Shown here piece by piece: positions 1 through 10,924 of a stretch of DNA of 64,000 nucleotides. How positions within the stretch are numbered: position 1 is the first letter of the stretch; each line of letters starts with the position of its first letter. Under the pieces are notes generated by a model. That model did no database searches. It saw nothing but the letters and a program-made list of their open reading frames with translations, and was not told where the DNA came from. The stretch comes from Dipteris shenzhenensis. Lineage: Eukaryota; Polypodiophyta; Polypodiopsida; Gleicheniales. The stretch lies in assembly GCA_047967505.1 (NCBI GenBank), contig CM106541.1. One strand, given 5' to 3'. The translations under genes and the position numbers were made by a program.

Positions 1-2566
1 GGCTCACCACAATCTGTCAACATGATAAAATCAGCCACATTATTGGCTCCTAGAACAAACCTGTCAGGAGGCCGTTGTACACGGGTGCTCCTCCTAACAA
101 AATGTTCCGGATTAGGCTGCTGTCTAGCCTGTTCGTCATGCATGACGGGTGGCTGTACCACCATATTTGGCTGTTCTACAGCCCCATTTGCTGACATATC
201 CAGTGGTGCATCATTGGCAAAATTGTCTGGCTGATTTTCAGCCTGTATACCCTCTTGAACAGGGTTATCTACAGCAGCCTGCTGCTGCATATTAATGGGC
301 ATTCTTTGCTGTCCGACATCATCATAAACAACCCTCCTGTATTCCACAGGTTGCACGGGTTCTTTGTGTACACTATCCTCTTTAAAGATGACATCATTGC
401 TGCGTATAATCTTCCGTTTGACGGGATCCCATAACCTTTACCCCATTTCACCTTCGTCACCGTAACTCATGAAGATGCATCTGAAATACTTTGGCTCCAG
501 TTTGGTGCGCAGTTCTTTGCGTATATGAGCAAAGCACTCGCAGCCAAACACACGTAAGTGCTTATATGAAGGTGGCTTGCCAGACCACGCCTCCTCTGGC
601 ACTTTCAACTCCAAAGCCTTATTCGGCGACCTGTTAATTAGGTGAACTGCTGTTTGCACGGCTTCTGCCCAAAAGCCATGGGGCAATGCAGCATAAGACA
701 ACATACATCGAACCTTCTCCTGAATAGTTCGATTCATCCGCTCACTCACACCATTTTGAGATGCATTATGAGGGGCTGTGAGTTCCTGTTTAATGCCCTT
801 AGCTTCGCAAAACTGTACAAAAGCATGTGACACATACTCACACCCCCATTATCGGATCTGAGGCATTTCAGCCTGCGACCTGTCCGATTCTCAACCTGAG
901 CGACAAACTTCTTGAAAGCATCTAAGGCATCGCTTTTATGCTTCAAGAAATAGACCCACACTTTGTGTGTGGCATCATCAATAAAAGTAATGAAATACTT
1001 TGCACCCCCTAGTGATAGCTGTGGCATCTCACACAAATCAGTGTGTACTAGATCAAGCGGTGCTCTATTTTGGGGAGTTCTCCTCTTATGAGGAGTCATA
1101 GAATGCTTGCCAAATATGCAATGATCACAAGTAGGCAAATCTGAAAATGAAAGAGACGGCAGATAACCCAAACGTGACAGTTCTTGCATTCCTTTAACGG
1201 ACATGTGTCCCAACCGGCTATGCCACAATGAAACCTTTGGCAGCTCGGTTATGGCAACAACATGATTACCTACACTGGAAACATAAAGAGGGTACAAGGT
1301 ATCACTCTTATAACCCTCAGCCACTACAACCTGGCCATCAGTAATCACCCATTTGGAATCCCCAAATGTGGTGTGGTAACCACTGTCATCCAACAAGCCA
1401 GTGCTAATCAGATTTTTCTTGATTTGCGGCACATGACGAACACCATCAAGCATAAATGTGCGTCCATTAGGGAATACTATCTGTATACTGCCAATCCCTG
1501 CAATCTGACATGCATAGTTGTTCCCAAGGTGAACAACTCCATGAGTACCTGTGTAGAAAGTAAACCACTCCCTATGAGGAGTAACATGAAAAGAAGCACC
1601 TGAATCCAAGAGCCAGGTGTGCATGTCATGGCCATCAATAACCAATGTATGTGCAATTACAGCAGAAGAGCATAAAACATCATGTCTGTCACTTTCACTG
1701 TCCTCTGCTGCAACATTCACTGCATCCAAGTCATCTGCCTTGGCCTTGCCTTTGCCTTTGCTTCCACTGCCTGCATCCTTTGTCTCAGCCTTCTTGGCTT
1801 TCTGATCCCGTATAAACTTGAAGCACTTAGACTTCACATGTCCCTTCTTGCCACAGTAAAAGCATTCAATATTCTTTTTGCCACGGGACTGACTGCGGGA
1901 TTTGGACTTTCCAGCAGATCTCCCCTTCTGCTGAGTCCTACCTCTTTCCTGTACCTGCAAAGCATTGGAAGACTTGCTGCCCATATTATTCTTCCTGCTC
2001 GTCTCCTCCATAAGGAGAGAGCTCTCCACATCAGCATACATAAGAGTGACATTTGAATTAGACAGGGTGGTCTTGAAAGTGTCCCAACTCTCAGGGAGGG
2101 TACACAACAAGAAAGTAGCCTTGAACTCCTCATCAAGGTTCAACCCCTGTGCAATCAGCTGTGTAAAGATGGCATTGAACTCACTCAAGTGTGAGGTCAT
2201 AGCTGTACCTTCCTTCATGCGAAGATCGACAAGCTTCTTCAACCAATAAACCTTACTGGCTGAACTCTTTTGGGCATACAACTCTTCTAGCCTCTGCCAT
2301 AGGCCATAAGAGGTCTTTTCAGCCTGAACATTGAACACAAGAGAATCACTGAGAGTAAGCATGATAGCAGCCCTAGCGGACAAATCAAGCTCCTCCCACT
2401 CATCATCTGACATCCCAGATGGCTTGACACCCTTCACCCTTATGGGCTTAGAAATCTTCTTTAGCAGAAGTACATTCAAACACTGTTCTGCCCATAATGC
2501 ATAATTGTGTGCCCCTTCCAATTTCTTTATGTTCAGAATTGAAGATTCACTTCCCCCTGATGCCAT
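1..2566 (-). pseudogene. copia gag-protease-integrase polyprotein, disrupted
   Basis: The polyprotein would package element RNA (gag), cut itself (protease) and insert the cDNA (integrase). The first frame (2566-746, 606 residues) has a gag region, a CX2CX4HX4C zinc knuckle at residues 235-248, the aspartic protease motif DSGAS at 321-325, the pre-integrase segment LWHSRLGHMS near 447, a CDHC pair near 480, and the integrase core aspartates near 510 and 572. Just after the SDNGG motif (about 840-850) an extra dinucleotide shifts the frame. The rest of the core, including the NGVSERMNRT segment with its glutamate, continues in another frame (833-438). A TAA stop at 438-440 interrupts that frame, which then stays open to position 1 through the linker with the motif RSTRVQRPPDRF that precedes reverse transcriptase. 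The start at 2566 fits a copia gag N-terminus. Confidence 0.9.
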
Positions 2567-4194
2567 ATCAGAAAAGGAAAGTACCTGACTCCCTGTAAGT
2601 CACAAAATGACTAAATAAAATTCTGATTTCTCAGAAAACCTGCTCTATTTAGAGCCAGGAGCACTCACAATAGTGCTGTTTTTACTGTCAAAAAATCTGC
2701 AGCAAAACAGAAAATATTCCCTCCTGTCAGTGTACCTTCTGACACACTGTACCGTGCTCAAATAGACATAAAACAGTAACTTCAGAATGCTGCAGCTGTT
2801 CCACAAGTGCTTTATCAGTGCATCATCATCTGACGAAGCACAAAACACTGCTGTCCTGGACACTTCTCCCACCTCAGATGAGGTATTGCACTGATTTGAT
2901 ATGCATAAACCACTTGTCATACACTGTTTTGTCCACTGAAAAAGGCTCCAAACACCTCAGCCTGTCACAAACCTGCAACAAAGAAGGGGACAAATCCCAA
3001 GCAATCACCCTTCTGCCAAGGGGGTAAAAGGCATCTGAAGTTCTCAAACAGTAACGCAAGTGTTCACAAGCAAAATCTGGACAAAAGCCCCTTGATTTGA
3101 CACCTGTACCAAGTGAAAAACACCTCAACACTGAGGTAGCATACAAAATACAGCGCTCTCTTGGCACTTTCACCTGACAATGTAATGCATAAACGGCCCT
3201 GTATACACAGTAACAACACAGATCCCAACGTACAAACACTGAAGAGAATCTTTTGAGCACTGTCAACGATGGACAGTTAGGGACCGAGTAAACTCGATGC
3301 GCCCTGGCCAAGCGTGGCTCAACTGAGATTTTTCAAAGTGTCGTACACAGAATGTGACCTGCAAGAAATGTCACTGAATACACTGCGGAAACAAGACCAA
3401 TGTGGGCACCCTGGCTCCACACTGCCTCAAGGCATACACTGCATAAACTTCCAAGCAAAAGCCCTTTGAAATTGTCACCCGAAAGCTGAGATTTGCACTC
3501 AGCAAAAGCATAAAAGCCCTCTGCAAAATCAAGGCATTTGACCTTCCCGAAACAAGATAACTGTGCAACCACCACACACTGTGGCACTAGTCACCTCAAG
3601 CACGAGGGACACGAGGGTACTTGCTGTACCTTCAACACACAGTTTTGAGAACTGAACAAAGAACTGAACAACCGGGAATGAAGAGCAGAGTGCTCTCTCT
3701 TTTTCTTCTTCCCAAAAAAAAAAAAAAAAGTGCCTCCTGTACCTGTTGTACCTGCGCAGGGTACCTGCTGTACCCTGTACCTACGAGGGCACAAATCCCA
3801 AGAAAAAAAAATTTGACCTGTACCTCCCTGACGCAGCGTCCATACGGCGGCGTCCGTATGGTACGGTTGCCTTGCTGGCCACGCGACCGTACAGCCGTAC
3901 GACGGTCTGTACGGATTCCGTACAGCCGGTACGGGTGGCTGTACAGGTCGCTCCTGTACGGCTGCCCGTGTGCAGCCTGGGTGCGCGCCGGCGCTGCGCG
4001 CTGGCTGCGCCCGCTTGGTAGCGGGTCGCAGCTAGCAGCAGCTAGCTGCTGCTGTTGCAAGTGCGCGCTGCCCCGCTCTACCCGCACGCTGTCCTACTCT
4101 TCCCGCGCGCTGCTCGCTGCTATAGGGTGCGATGCCCGAGGGGAGAGGAAGGGGTAGAGGGAGGGGTAGACCGGAGTGGAGTGGGAGAGGTAGA
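2567..4194 (-). other. copia 5' leader, GTAC-rich
   Basis: This 1.6-kb stretch separates the primer site from gag. It has no convincing ORF, and short open frames on both strands lack recognisable motifs. In the half nearest the LTR it contains an A-run at 3714-3729 and, from 3617 to 3960, sixteen copies of GTAC, some within palindromes. The part next to the primer site (3970-4195) is GC-rich with purine-rich repeats. It may hold promoter or packaging signals, but that is inference. Confidence 0.6.
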
Positions 4195-4207
4195 GGCTCT
4201 GATACCA
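4195..4207 (-). promoter_or_regulatory. primer-binding site for initiator tRNA-Met
   Basis: The minus strand reads TGGTATCAGAGCC, complementary to the 3' end of plant initiator tRNA-Met and typical of copia elements. It sits 2 bases inside the LTR edge and fixes the element's orientation as minus. Confidence 0.92.
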
Positions 4208-4209
4208 GT

Positions 4210-4410
4210 TGAGAGGGAAAGGGAGAGGGAGTGGAACGACGAAGACAGAGAGAGAGAGGGGGAGACACAAAAGTGTGGGTGTGAAGTATTGAGCCACACC
4301 ACAAACTCATAGGTTTTATTAGGATTAGGCTTTCACCCAATGACTGTCTTAAGACAGTCATAGGTGTCATAACTTTAACAAAAGGGTGGCAATGTGCCTT
4401 TACCCCAACA
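4210..4410 (-). repeat. copia 5' LTR
   Basis: On the minus strand the LTR runs from TGTTGGGGTAAAGG (4410) to CTCTCA (4210), the usual TG...CA ends, two bases before the primer site. An AATAAAA-type signal lies near 4316. A perfect 18-bp palindrome, GACTGTCTTAAGACAGTC, lies near 4343-4360. The outer edge rests on the TGTTGGGG start and could be off by 2 bases. Confidence 0.75.
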
Positions 4411-6604
4411 CAGGATTACACAGGCTCTTGGTGGGTGCCTCGATGAGGTACAGGGTTTACTTTCAAAGCAAACACACCGGCAATACACCAGTCTGGTATG
4501 TACTTGATATTTTACATTTGAGCCTTTATAGCATGCTGTGGAGAGACTATGCTCTTCATTTGTCTTAGGTGATACGAGATTGGAAGGAATTGGCCTTCTT
4601 CGAAGGCAGAAGGGGAAGTATTGGTGCTTTTTCAAATCTCGGACGCAGATTGCTAGAAGGTGATGGACAAAGAGTACTGAAGCCAGAAGCGTACCTGCTT
4701 GAAAACTCAGCGAGAGTTCATGGTCCAGGTTATCTAGAAATATTCATTGGTTGCAGACCTTGCCAAAGGAAGAACGGGTTGAAACAAACCCTCAGAGCAT
4801 GGTGCCTGGAAGACACTAGGTTGTTCACTCATTATGAGGGGGACAACTGGAAGATCGTGACGGCTGGATTGCTCGAGTTCAAAGGCGGGGAACGTGACTG
4901 AAGGAGGTTGTCACGAGGACGTGAAAAGTGATGTAAAGTATCTTCGTAACTCGACCTACACTTAACCCGGGGTTAATCATGGTTAAGTGTTGTAATGGTT
5001 TGGCCGTGAGGGACTGGCTAGAGGAAGTGCACACTTCCTAGAAGTTTCTAGGGGCAAAGTCTAGGTGCACCACTAGGTCCTAGGGGCAAGGCAAAGGCTT
5101 TAAAAGAGGGGTCTAAAAGTTGCGCCCAAGGACAACCAATGTTATCCTTGGTATGGGAGTTACTTTAATGAAGGGGCAAATAGCAAGGAGGAGGTGCCAT
5201 TTGTCATGCATGTGTATGCATGCCCTTCCCCCACCTTCCATCTCTCTCCCCTCACTCTCCCAGAGGTGTTGGACGTTTTCAATTGTTCTTGTGCAGTTTT
5301 TGAGCTGTTTCAAGCCTATTTTCAACCGTTTTCAGCCGTTTTTGGTTGTTCCAAGGCTAGTACGCACTTTTAGGAAGTGCCAGAAGTCATTATTGAACTT
5401 TCTGAAAATTTTCGTACGGCTGTACGGATTCCGTACAGCCGTGTGCAACTGCCTCCAGCAGGTGCCCAGGGTTGTCTTTTGCTATGCTGGACCTTTCTGC
5501 ACGTGTTTCTAGCTGTGTGGTGGCTTCTGGAGCTGTTTTGGACCAGTGCAAGCTGATGGAGGAACTTTCCCTATTGCTTTTGGCACCCTCTCTTAGGAGG
5601 ACTCAGGCACAAATCCCGAGGCAATCATTTTGGGGCAAATCTGTGGCTCTTTCTTGTTCACCCTCCGCTCTCTACCTTCATTTCTCTCTTCTCCTGATTG
5701 TTGGAAGACACCTGCACCCTGCGAGGAGCCTGGACAGAGGATAGGTGCGAGGAAGGAGCTCACCCCTCTGCCACAGACAGCGGGAGTTGGTTCCAGGTTC
5801 TGTTTTTCCTTATTCTTTCTTGCTTTGCAGCTTTTTGCAGTGCATGCATGTTGTTTGCAGGTCTTTCAGGACTCCTACAGGTTCTAGCAAGAACCCAGAG
5901 GCAAGGGTGATCCTGTGGAAGGCCTAAGGACAGTGTGGATGCATGTGATAGCCTCGAGGCTGCCTTGAGCTCAGTTTGCCAGTGGTTTGGATGCCTGAAT
6001 GCCTCTAAGTTGGGTCAGATCAAAAGTGAATGCCTGAGTATGCCTTGCTAGTGGGAATTCTAGTGGTGCACTTGGATTAGATGCCTTGAAGACAAGTAGA
6101 GGATTTGCAGAGAGGAACAGTGCAGGGTTGAAGCCCTCTTGTAAAGCATTTCCATTCAGAAGCATTAAATAAGTACCGTAAGGGACGCCAAGGCATTTGG
6201 GGCTAGTGGGTGCACTGTGTACTATTTTCATTGAGCAGGGGCATTCTAGCCTCACCTTTGTTTTCGTTGAAGCTTGTTTCTAAGTTGTGCTAAGTGATTG
6301 AAGTGACTGAAGCTTGCATTGTGGCCATTTATGAAGTTTATGACTGAGTAGAAGAAGATCATTGCCCTTTTGTTTATCGAAGGCCGGTTTCAGAGGTGGT
6401 GCCAGGAGGTGCTACCAAAGATGGACTTGTGTACCAGGATGGTGTGCGGAAGCGGAACCAGACCTGGTGGAGCAGGAGCCACTGGATAAAAAGCCAGGAA
6501 AAGATTTCAACATCGAAATCTTCCAGAGGACTACGACCGGGGAGTTACTGGAGCATCGTCATCAACGTGTTGGCATTGGGCCTGGATGTGTCAGTGAGAG
6601 GGGG
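4411..6604. other. non-coding sequence, probably internal region of a non-autonomous LTR element
   Basis: No recognisable protein is encoded. The longest plus-strand frame (4569-4901, 110 codons) has no known motif and uses an ordinary ATG; I regard it as chance. The stretch holds several short palindromes: CACTTAACC/GGTTAAGTG arms at 4961-4990, a GGAAGTGCACACTTCC block near 5024-5039, and a 25-base near-perfect palindrome at 5417-5441. A purine run ending at 6604 precedes a sequence that starts like an LTR, so this may be the internal part of an element lacking pol. No matching 5' LTR was found. Confidence 0.35.
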
Positions 6605-7513
6605 TGTTGGAATGCTCACCTCCCCATCTGTAAACCCCCATATGAGGAGAGCATGGGGGGGTGAACCTAGGCAGAAAAGATAAGGGAGGGGGCTGTGACA
6701 TTGGCAGCACCTCATAGGGAAAGGACAGCCATAAGGGGCAGCACATGAGCTGTCATGTGGGCAGCACAGCAGCCTTTCAGAGGTGCTTCAAGGGTTGTCT
6801 GTACAGGCTGGAACAGGCCCCGAATCGAGGCGGACAGGTGGCGCTGACAGGTGGCGCGCAACTGTACGGAGCAGTACGGGGCTGGATGAGGCCTGTTGGA
6901 GCAGCAAAGGAGGCTGCCATGAGGCAGGGACCTGCCTTTATATAGGCTGGGCCCTTGCCTTGATTGGAGGGCCAAGGCCCTAGAAAAGTGGGCCCAAAAA
7001 GCCCCGGTTTGTGAGCCCTAATAGGGCTGGACCAGCCACAGACTGGTCGGCCAGTCTCGTGCAGGCTGGTGGGTTTTGCCAGCCCCCTTGGGGCCTATAA
7101 AAGGAGAGGCATTTGGCCTGATAACAATATCACTTGAAGCAGCAGTTGGGGAGCAGACAGCAGCAGCCACAGGCCCACCCTTGGACCTACACACAGGAGG
7201 AGAAGGAGGCTGACATAGGGCTGCAGACTGAGCTCAAGGTGCTGCCCACCTAGGCTGGGTTCCGGACAGCAAGGTGGAAGGGATCTAGAAAGAGAGTCTA
7301 CATATGCTCGAGGTAGAGCACGCGGGCTCAGAGATCTAGAAGTGCCAGGCTTGTAGTAGAAGGACCTTTTGGTATTGTATCCTGTCCTAGTTTCTAGACG
7401 GACGGAAATATAAAGTGTTGCTTCTATATTTGTCTCTAAGCATGGTCTATTTACTGGCTTGCACATCTATGCACATAAGTTAAGAAGTTTGTGATTCCAC
7501 ACCCCACATCACA
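6605..7513 (+). repeat. putative LTR (plus orientation)
   Basis: The segment begins TGTTGGAATG right after the purine tract GAGAGGGGG, ends near CACATCACA, and has a TATAAAA box at 7096-7102 about two thirds along. This is the layout of an LTR with a U3 promoter. A partner copy is not visible in the window, so it may be a solo LTR or the 3' LTR of the 4411-6604 material. The right edge is approximate. Confidence 0.4.
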
Positions 7514-7560
7514 CTGTGTGAGCTCCTGGGCATTACTATCAGTCTTCCGCTGTGCGTACC

Positions 7561-7689
7561 CTTCTTCTAAGTTTCTCTTCAGCTTTTCATCCTCAAACGG
7601 ATGGCCAAACTGAAGTTACAAATAGTACACTCTTGGATTTGCTGAATTTTTATGTGCATGACCAGCAAACCTTTTGGGAGAAATTCTAA
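7561..7689 (+). pseudogene. Ty3/gypsy integrase fragment
   Basis: About 42 codons translate to a peptide containing FHPQTDGQTEVTNSTLLDLL followed by an aromatic-rich QQTFWEKF segment, then TAA. The HPQTDGQTE block with its catalytic glutamate is the hallmark of the third acidic residue region in Ty3/gypsy integrases. Nothing of the rest of the domain is adjacent, so this is a stranded scrap. Confidence 0.8.
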
Positions 7690-7710
7690 CAGAGCTCGCT
7701 TACACCGTGA

Positions 7711-7862
7711 AAAGCCAAAACAATAACAAAGGGGAAGCGGATTTGTAACTCTTGTTGGAAAGAAGGTCATGTCAGAAAAATTGCTATAAGAAGCAACTTG
7801 ACGATCAATTGAAGACTATGAAGGAGAAAGCTTGCATTGTCAGGGAATCACTCCGATGGTGA
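7711..7862 (+). pseudogene. copia-type gag zinc-knuckle fragment with frameshift
   Basis: In the plus strand the frame from 7711 encodes a basic stretch and CNSCWKEGHVRK, the start of a CX2CX4HX4C retroviral-type zinc knuckle. One base is missing in an A-run near 7776-7780. After it the next frame supplies the final NC and a lysine-rich tail ending in TGA at 7860-7862. It lies only 21 bases after the gypsy integrase scrap, so two unrelated retroelement fragments are joined here. Confidence 0.65.
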
Positions 7863-8336
7863 GAAGCTGATGACTTTGAACATGACTGGCATTTTAGAAG
7901 CTTTACATTGCATTTCAGATAGTTCTGGATCTTCGTGGGTGTTCAATCAGTTTGTGGTGATTTGGCTCTTCGTAGCCTGTGGGTAATCACTGTTGTCGGT
8001 TCAGCTTTGGCTTACTCCTAGTGAGTAAGCCGGCATTTGTTGCACTTGGCTTTGTTTTGTTTAAAGCAGTTTGTTCGTTTGGATCCTGACTGACTTTTTA
8101 TCATTCTTCTGGAGCAGTTATGTCATTCTGTAATGGGAAGTGACTTTTTATCATTCTTCTGGAGCAATTGTGTCCATATCAAGATCCTTGCATTGGAGCA
8201 ATTTGTTCGTCTGGATCCTAACTGGCTCTTTCCATTTGCAGAGCAAATGCAATTCATAGTTGGAGCATGGAAGATATGGAGATCAATGTAAGGAAAAAGC
8301 GAGCCAGGATCCCTACAAATCAGGATTCCATGTTTT
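7863..8336. other. non-coding spacer with short duplication
   Basis: No ORF or RNA gene is seen. A block GACTTTTTATCATTCTTCTG occurs at about 8092 and again at about 8142, and a related TTTGTTCGTYTGGATCCT block occurs near 8068 and 8200, showing local tandem duplication. Confidence 0.5.
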
Positions 8337-8725
8337 TGTCATGACAAGAGAAATCACTAATCCGTGATTGGTAGACATTGAAAACATTATTATATATTAT
8401 ACGCCAATGGTGTAACATGTATTTGTATTTATGATGGACATCGACCGATTTGTTATGGCAGTGGATCATCTGAGTAGATAGGACTAGTCGAGCTAGAGCC
8501 ACTACTTCAAACGGCATCGAATCAACTTTGGAAGCCCTGAGGTAAGGACTTTCTCTAATTTTTGTGATCTTTGGACGGGGAACGGGGTGACTCCCCCCTT
8601 GTGCGAATAGACCCTTAAAACCCTTAAACCGTGAGGAAAAGAGACCCCCCCCATTCTCCTCAACGAAAAGTCAGATTGGAACAAGATTTCAAGGGGGTGA
8701 TCCACCCATCAAGTACCCCTTATAA
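8337..8725 (+). repeat. 5' LTR of the gag-only element
   Basis: The first 186 bases match the downstream copy without gaps. The remainder up to the primer site at 8726 is assigned by position only, because the downstream copy does not continue. I count ten differences between the two copies over 186 bases, all transitions. Confidence 0.7.
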
Positions 8726-8738
8726 CGGTATCTAGAGC
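8726..8738 (+). promoter_or_regulatory. mutated tRNA-Met primer-binding site
   Basis: The sequence CGGTATCTAGAGC resembles the initiator tRNA-Met primer site TGGTATCAGAGC with one substitution and one inserted base. Its place right after the inferred LTR supports the call. Confidence 0.5.
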
Positions 8739-8965
8739 ACCATTCCGCTCAAAACAAGTAGCCCAAACGGAGTATATTAGTTTACAGCATAAAAACAAGG
8801 AAGAAAGGCTAAAAGAGAACAAAGAAGAGGTCAAATGCAGTAGTTTTTTGACACCATTCCGCTCAAAACAAGTAGCCCAAACGGAGTATACCAGTTTACA
8901 GCATAAAAACAAGGAAGAAAGACTAAAAGAGAACGAAGAAGAGGTCAAATGAAGTAGTTTTTCGA
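8738..8965 (+). repeat. 114-bp tandem duplication in the leader
   Basis: Two head-to-tail units begin CACCATTCCGCTCAAAACAA at 8738 and 8852 and run to the AGTAGTTTTT[T/C]GACA block. They differ at only a few sites, so the duplication is younger than the decay of the gag frame. Confidence 0.9.
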
Positions 8966-9088
8966 CACAAGCGAAGCAGGAGTCGGATAAGTACCACCAA
9001 CTCTACAACACTTGACTTTTGCTGTAAAATAAACCCCTTTTCTGAAATTACAGCAAGCCATTTTCTCTTGTATTACTAAAAGGAAAGA

Positions 9089-10294
9089 ATGGAAGGAGGA
9101 GGGATATTTAATAATGAAATTGTCCTTTTTCCTCCACTACCAGAAGGACATAGGGAGAGAACACCATCACCTCCTCCTGAAGAGGATAATGTAGATGAGA
9201 GTTACACACATATTGAGTATGATAACCCACGTATAGAATTACCTTATCTCTCCTTCAAGAATCTCTTGATAGGGAGTTTTCCTTCAGAAATGAAAGGAGA
9301 AACGAGTTCATCCAAGAGCAAGGCGCTGAGTTTACGCCTTTAACTCAAAATCTCATACACATGGATTATAATCCAAGTGCAGGAGGGAGAGAGGAGTCTC
9401 CCGTTGATAAGCTGGTTTCTCAGCTTAGCCATATGATTGAACAGTCCATTATGACAAAATTAGGGACTAAGAAAGTGCTGAATTTTAGGGATGACGATTT
9501 AAGTACCCCCTCAAAGAGAGCTAAATTCCAACCCCGAGAGAGAATAGAGTTCCCAAAGTATGATGGAGCAAGAGAGGTGGACAAAATCCTCAATTGGATT
9601 CGTCATTTTGAGTTATATTTTGCTCATCAAGATAAGACCGACCATGAGAAGCTTGCTCTTGCCACACTGCATCTACAAAAGGATGCTTTAATGTGGTGGT
9701 CCTTATCACAAACGGGAAAAGAGCCTATTCTTCAATGGTCCAAATTTGTAGAGCAGCTTAAGGCCACTTTCATGCCTCCGAGGCATGAAGAAGAATTGAC
9801 CTTCCGCTAGGAAAGGTTGAGGCAATTCGAAAACGAGAGTAACGCTGAATTTACAGCTAGGTTCAGGAAACTCTCTTTAGAGTTACCTGAGAAGAGTGAG
9901 GATGATAAAAGGAAGAAGTATTTAGTAGCCCTAACCCTGAAAGTGAGGTATAAGGTTGAAATGTTCAACCCAACCACCTGAAAGACCTCACTAAATTGGC
10001 TGACATTCCTGAGAGGAAATTGAATCCTCGTAAACCCTTCAACAAAGGAAATGAGATAGCCATTGTACAAAATGTTAACAACCAATCACGTCCTGGATGG
10101 ATACCATTTCCTTCCATGACTGATGATGAGAAGAAAAAGCTAATTAAGGAGGGTAAATGTTTCGGATGTAAGAAACATAAGCCAGGGCATCCATGGCATA
10201 AATGTCCTACTCTATTAGCCAAAATTGCCAAAACCAATTCTGTAAAAGGGAAAGACAAAGCATCCAAGCAGGAGGGTGAGGCTTCTACCTCCTG
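9089..10294 (+). pseudogene. Ty3/gypsy-type gag, disrupted
   Basis: Gag forms the particle that packages element RNA. The N-terminal part starts at ATG 9089 and is acidic and proline-rich. A frameshift near 9280-9340 leads into the frame from 9361, which carries the retrotransposon gag core: a FPKYDG motif, WIRHFELYF, an ALMWW segment and a FMPP motif. A TAG stop at 9808-9810 replaces an expected sense codon, and the frame stays open to about 9978. A second frameshift then leads to the frame from 9996. That frame ends with a basic region and a zinc-knuckle-like CX2CX6HX4C motif (CFGCKKHKPGHPWHKC) before TGA at 10293. At least two frameshifts and one stop make it non-functional. Confidence 0.85.
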
Positions 10295-10924
10295 ATCCCA
10301 AGACTCTACGGTGAACATAGAACTAAGAGTAAATGCTATCCATTCAGCCAACATTGGTGTATGGATGTGTGAACTGAATAGAGAGTAGACATATTCATTG
10401 TGGAGTATAGACGGAGAAAATTTCGTGTAGAGCGTTTGATAGAATGAATAGGGCTGAAATAGAAGAGTTGAAAAAAGAGATTGAAGGTCTATAGTTTCTA
10501 TAGACTAAGTAGTTCTCCATTGCAAAATCATAATAGCCAAAGTCTATCTAGTTTAATAACACATTTGGGTGAGAGAATCGTTTTAATACTGACCAGTTTG
10601 TTGAGAATATGTTTCAACTTATTGAGCAGGTTACTATAAAGAGATTTCAGCAGCTTGGTATTCAGAAGAGAATTCTGAGTATGAAGAGATATTGAAGCAC
10701 TGCAGTGGTACTTCTGCATTTTGAATATTCAGCATCAAGAGGAATCAGAACTTGAAGATGGGATTTAAGTTTTGATTCAGAAGAGATCGTGTACTGCCAA
10801 GAGAAGAATATTTGCAGATTATGAAGAGGAGATGCAAATGCAGAAGTAAAAGAGAAGCGTACGCAAGAGAAAGAGACAAGAGAGGATCCAGAAGAGAACT
10901 TCTGCCCATTCAAGCAAGAGGGAG
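10295..10924 (+). other. 3' untranslated part of the gag-only element
   Basis: This 630-bp A/G-rich stretch has many GAAGAG and AAGAGA repeats and no reverse transcriptase or integrase motif in any frame. It ends in the purine tract next to the 3' LTR at 10925. Confidence 0.6.

Larger units (their letters stand above)
1..4410 (-). mobile_element. Ty1/copia LTR retrotransposon, 5' part, cut by left window edge
   Basis: Reading the minus strand from 4410 downward gives a 201-bp LTR, a tRNA-Met primer-binding site, a 1.6-kb leader, then gag, protease and integrase in that order. Protease followed by integrase before reverse transcriptase is the Ty1/copia order. Reverse transcriptase, RNase H and the 3' LTR would lie left of position 1. 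The coding part carries a frameshift and a stop, so this copy is not autonomous. Element class is near certain. The LTR outer edge is inferred from the TG...CA ends because the partner LTR is not visible. Confidence 0.9.

Noticed and set aside
3621-4157. 178-codon plus-strand and 151-codon minus-strand frames in the copia leader
   Set aside because: They overlap each other, consist of low-complexity GTAC- and GC-rich sequence and lie between primer site and gag, where no gene is expected.
4569-4901. 110-codon ORF as a gene
   Set aside because: It has no recognised domain and lies in retroelement debris; codon pattern and context do not support a host gene.
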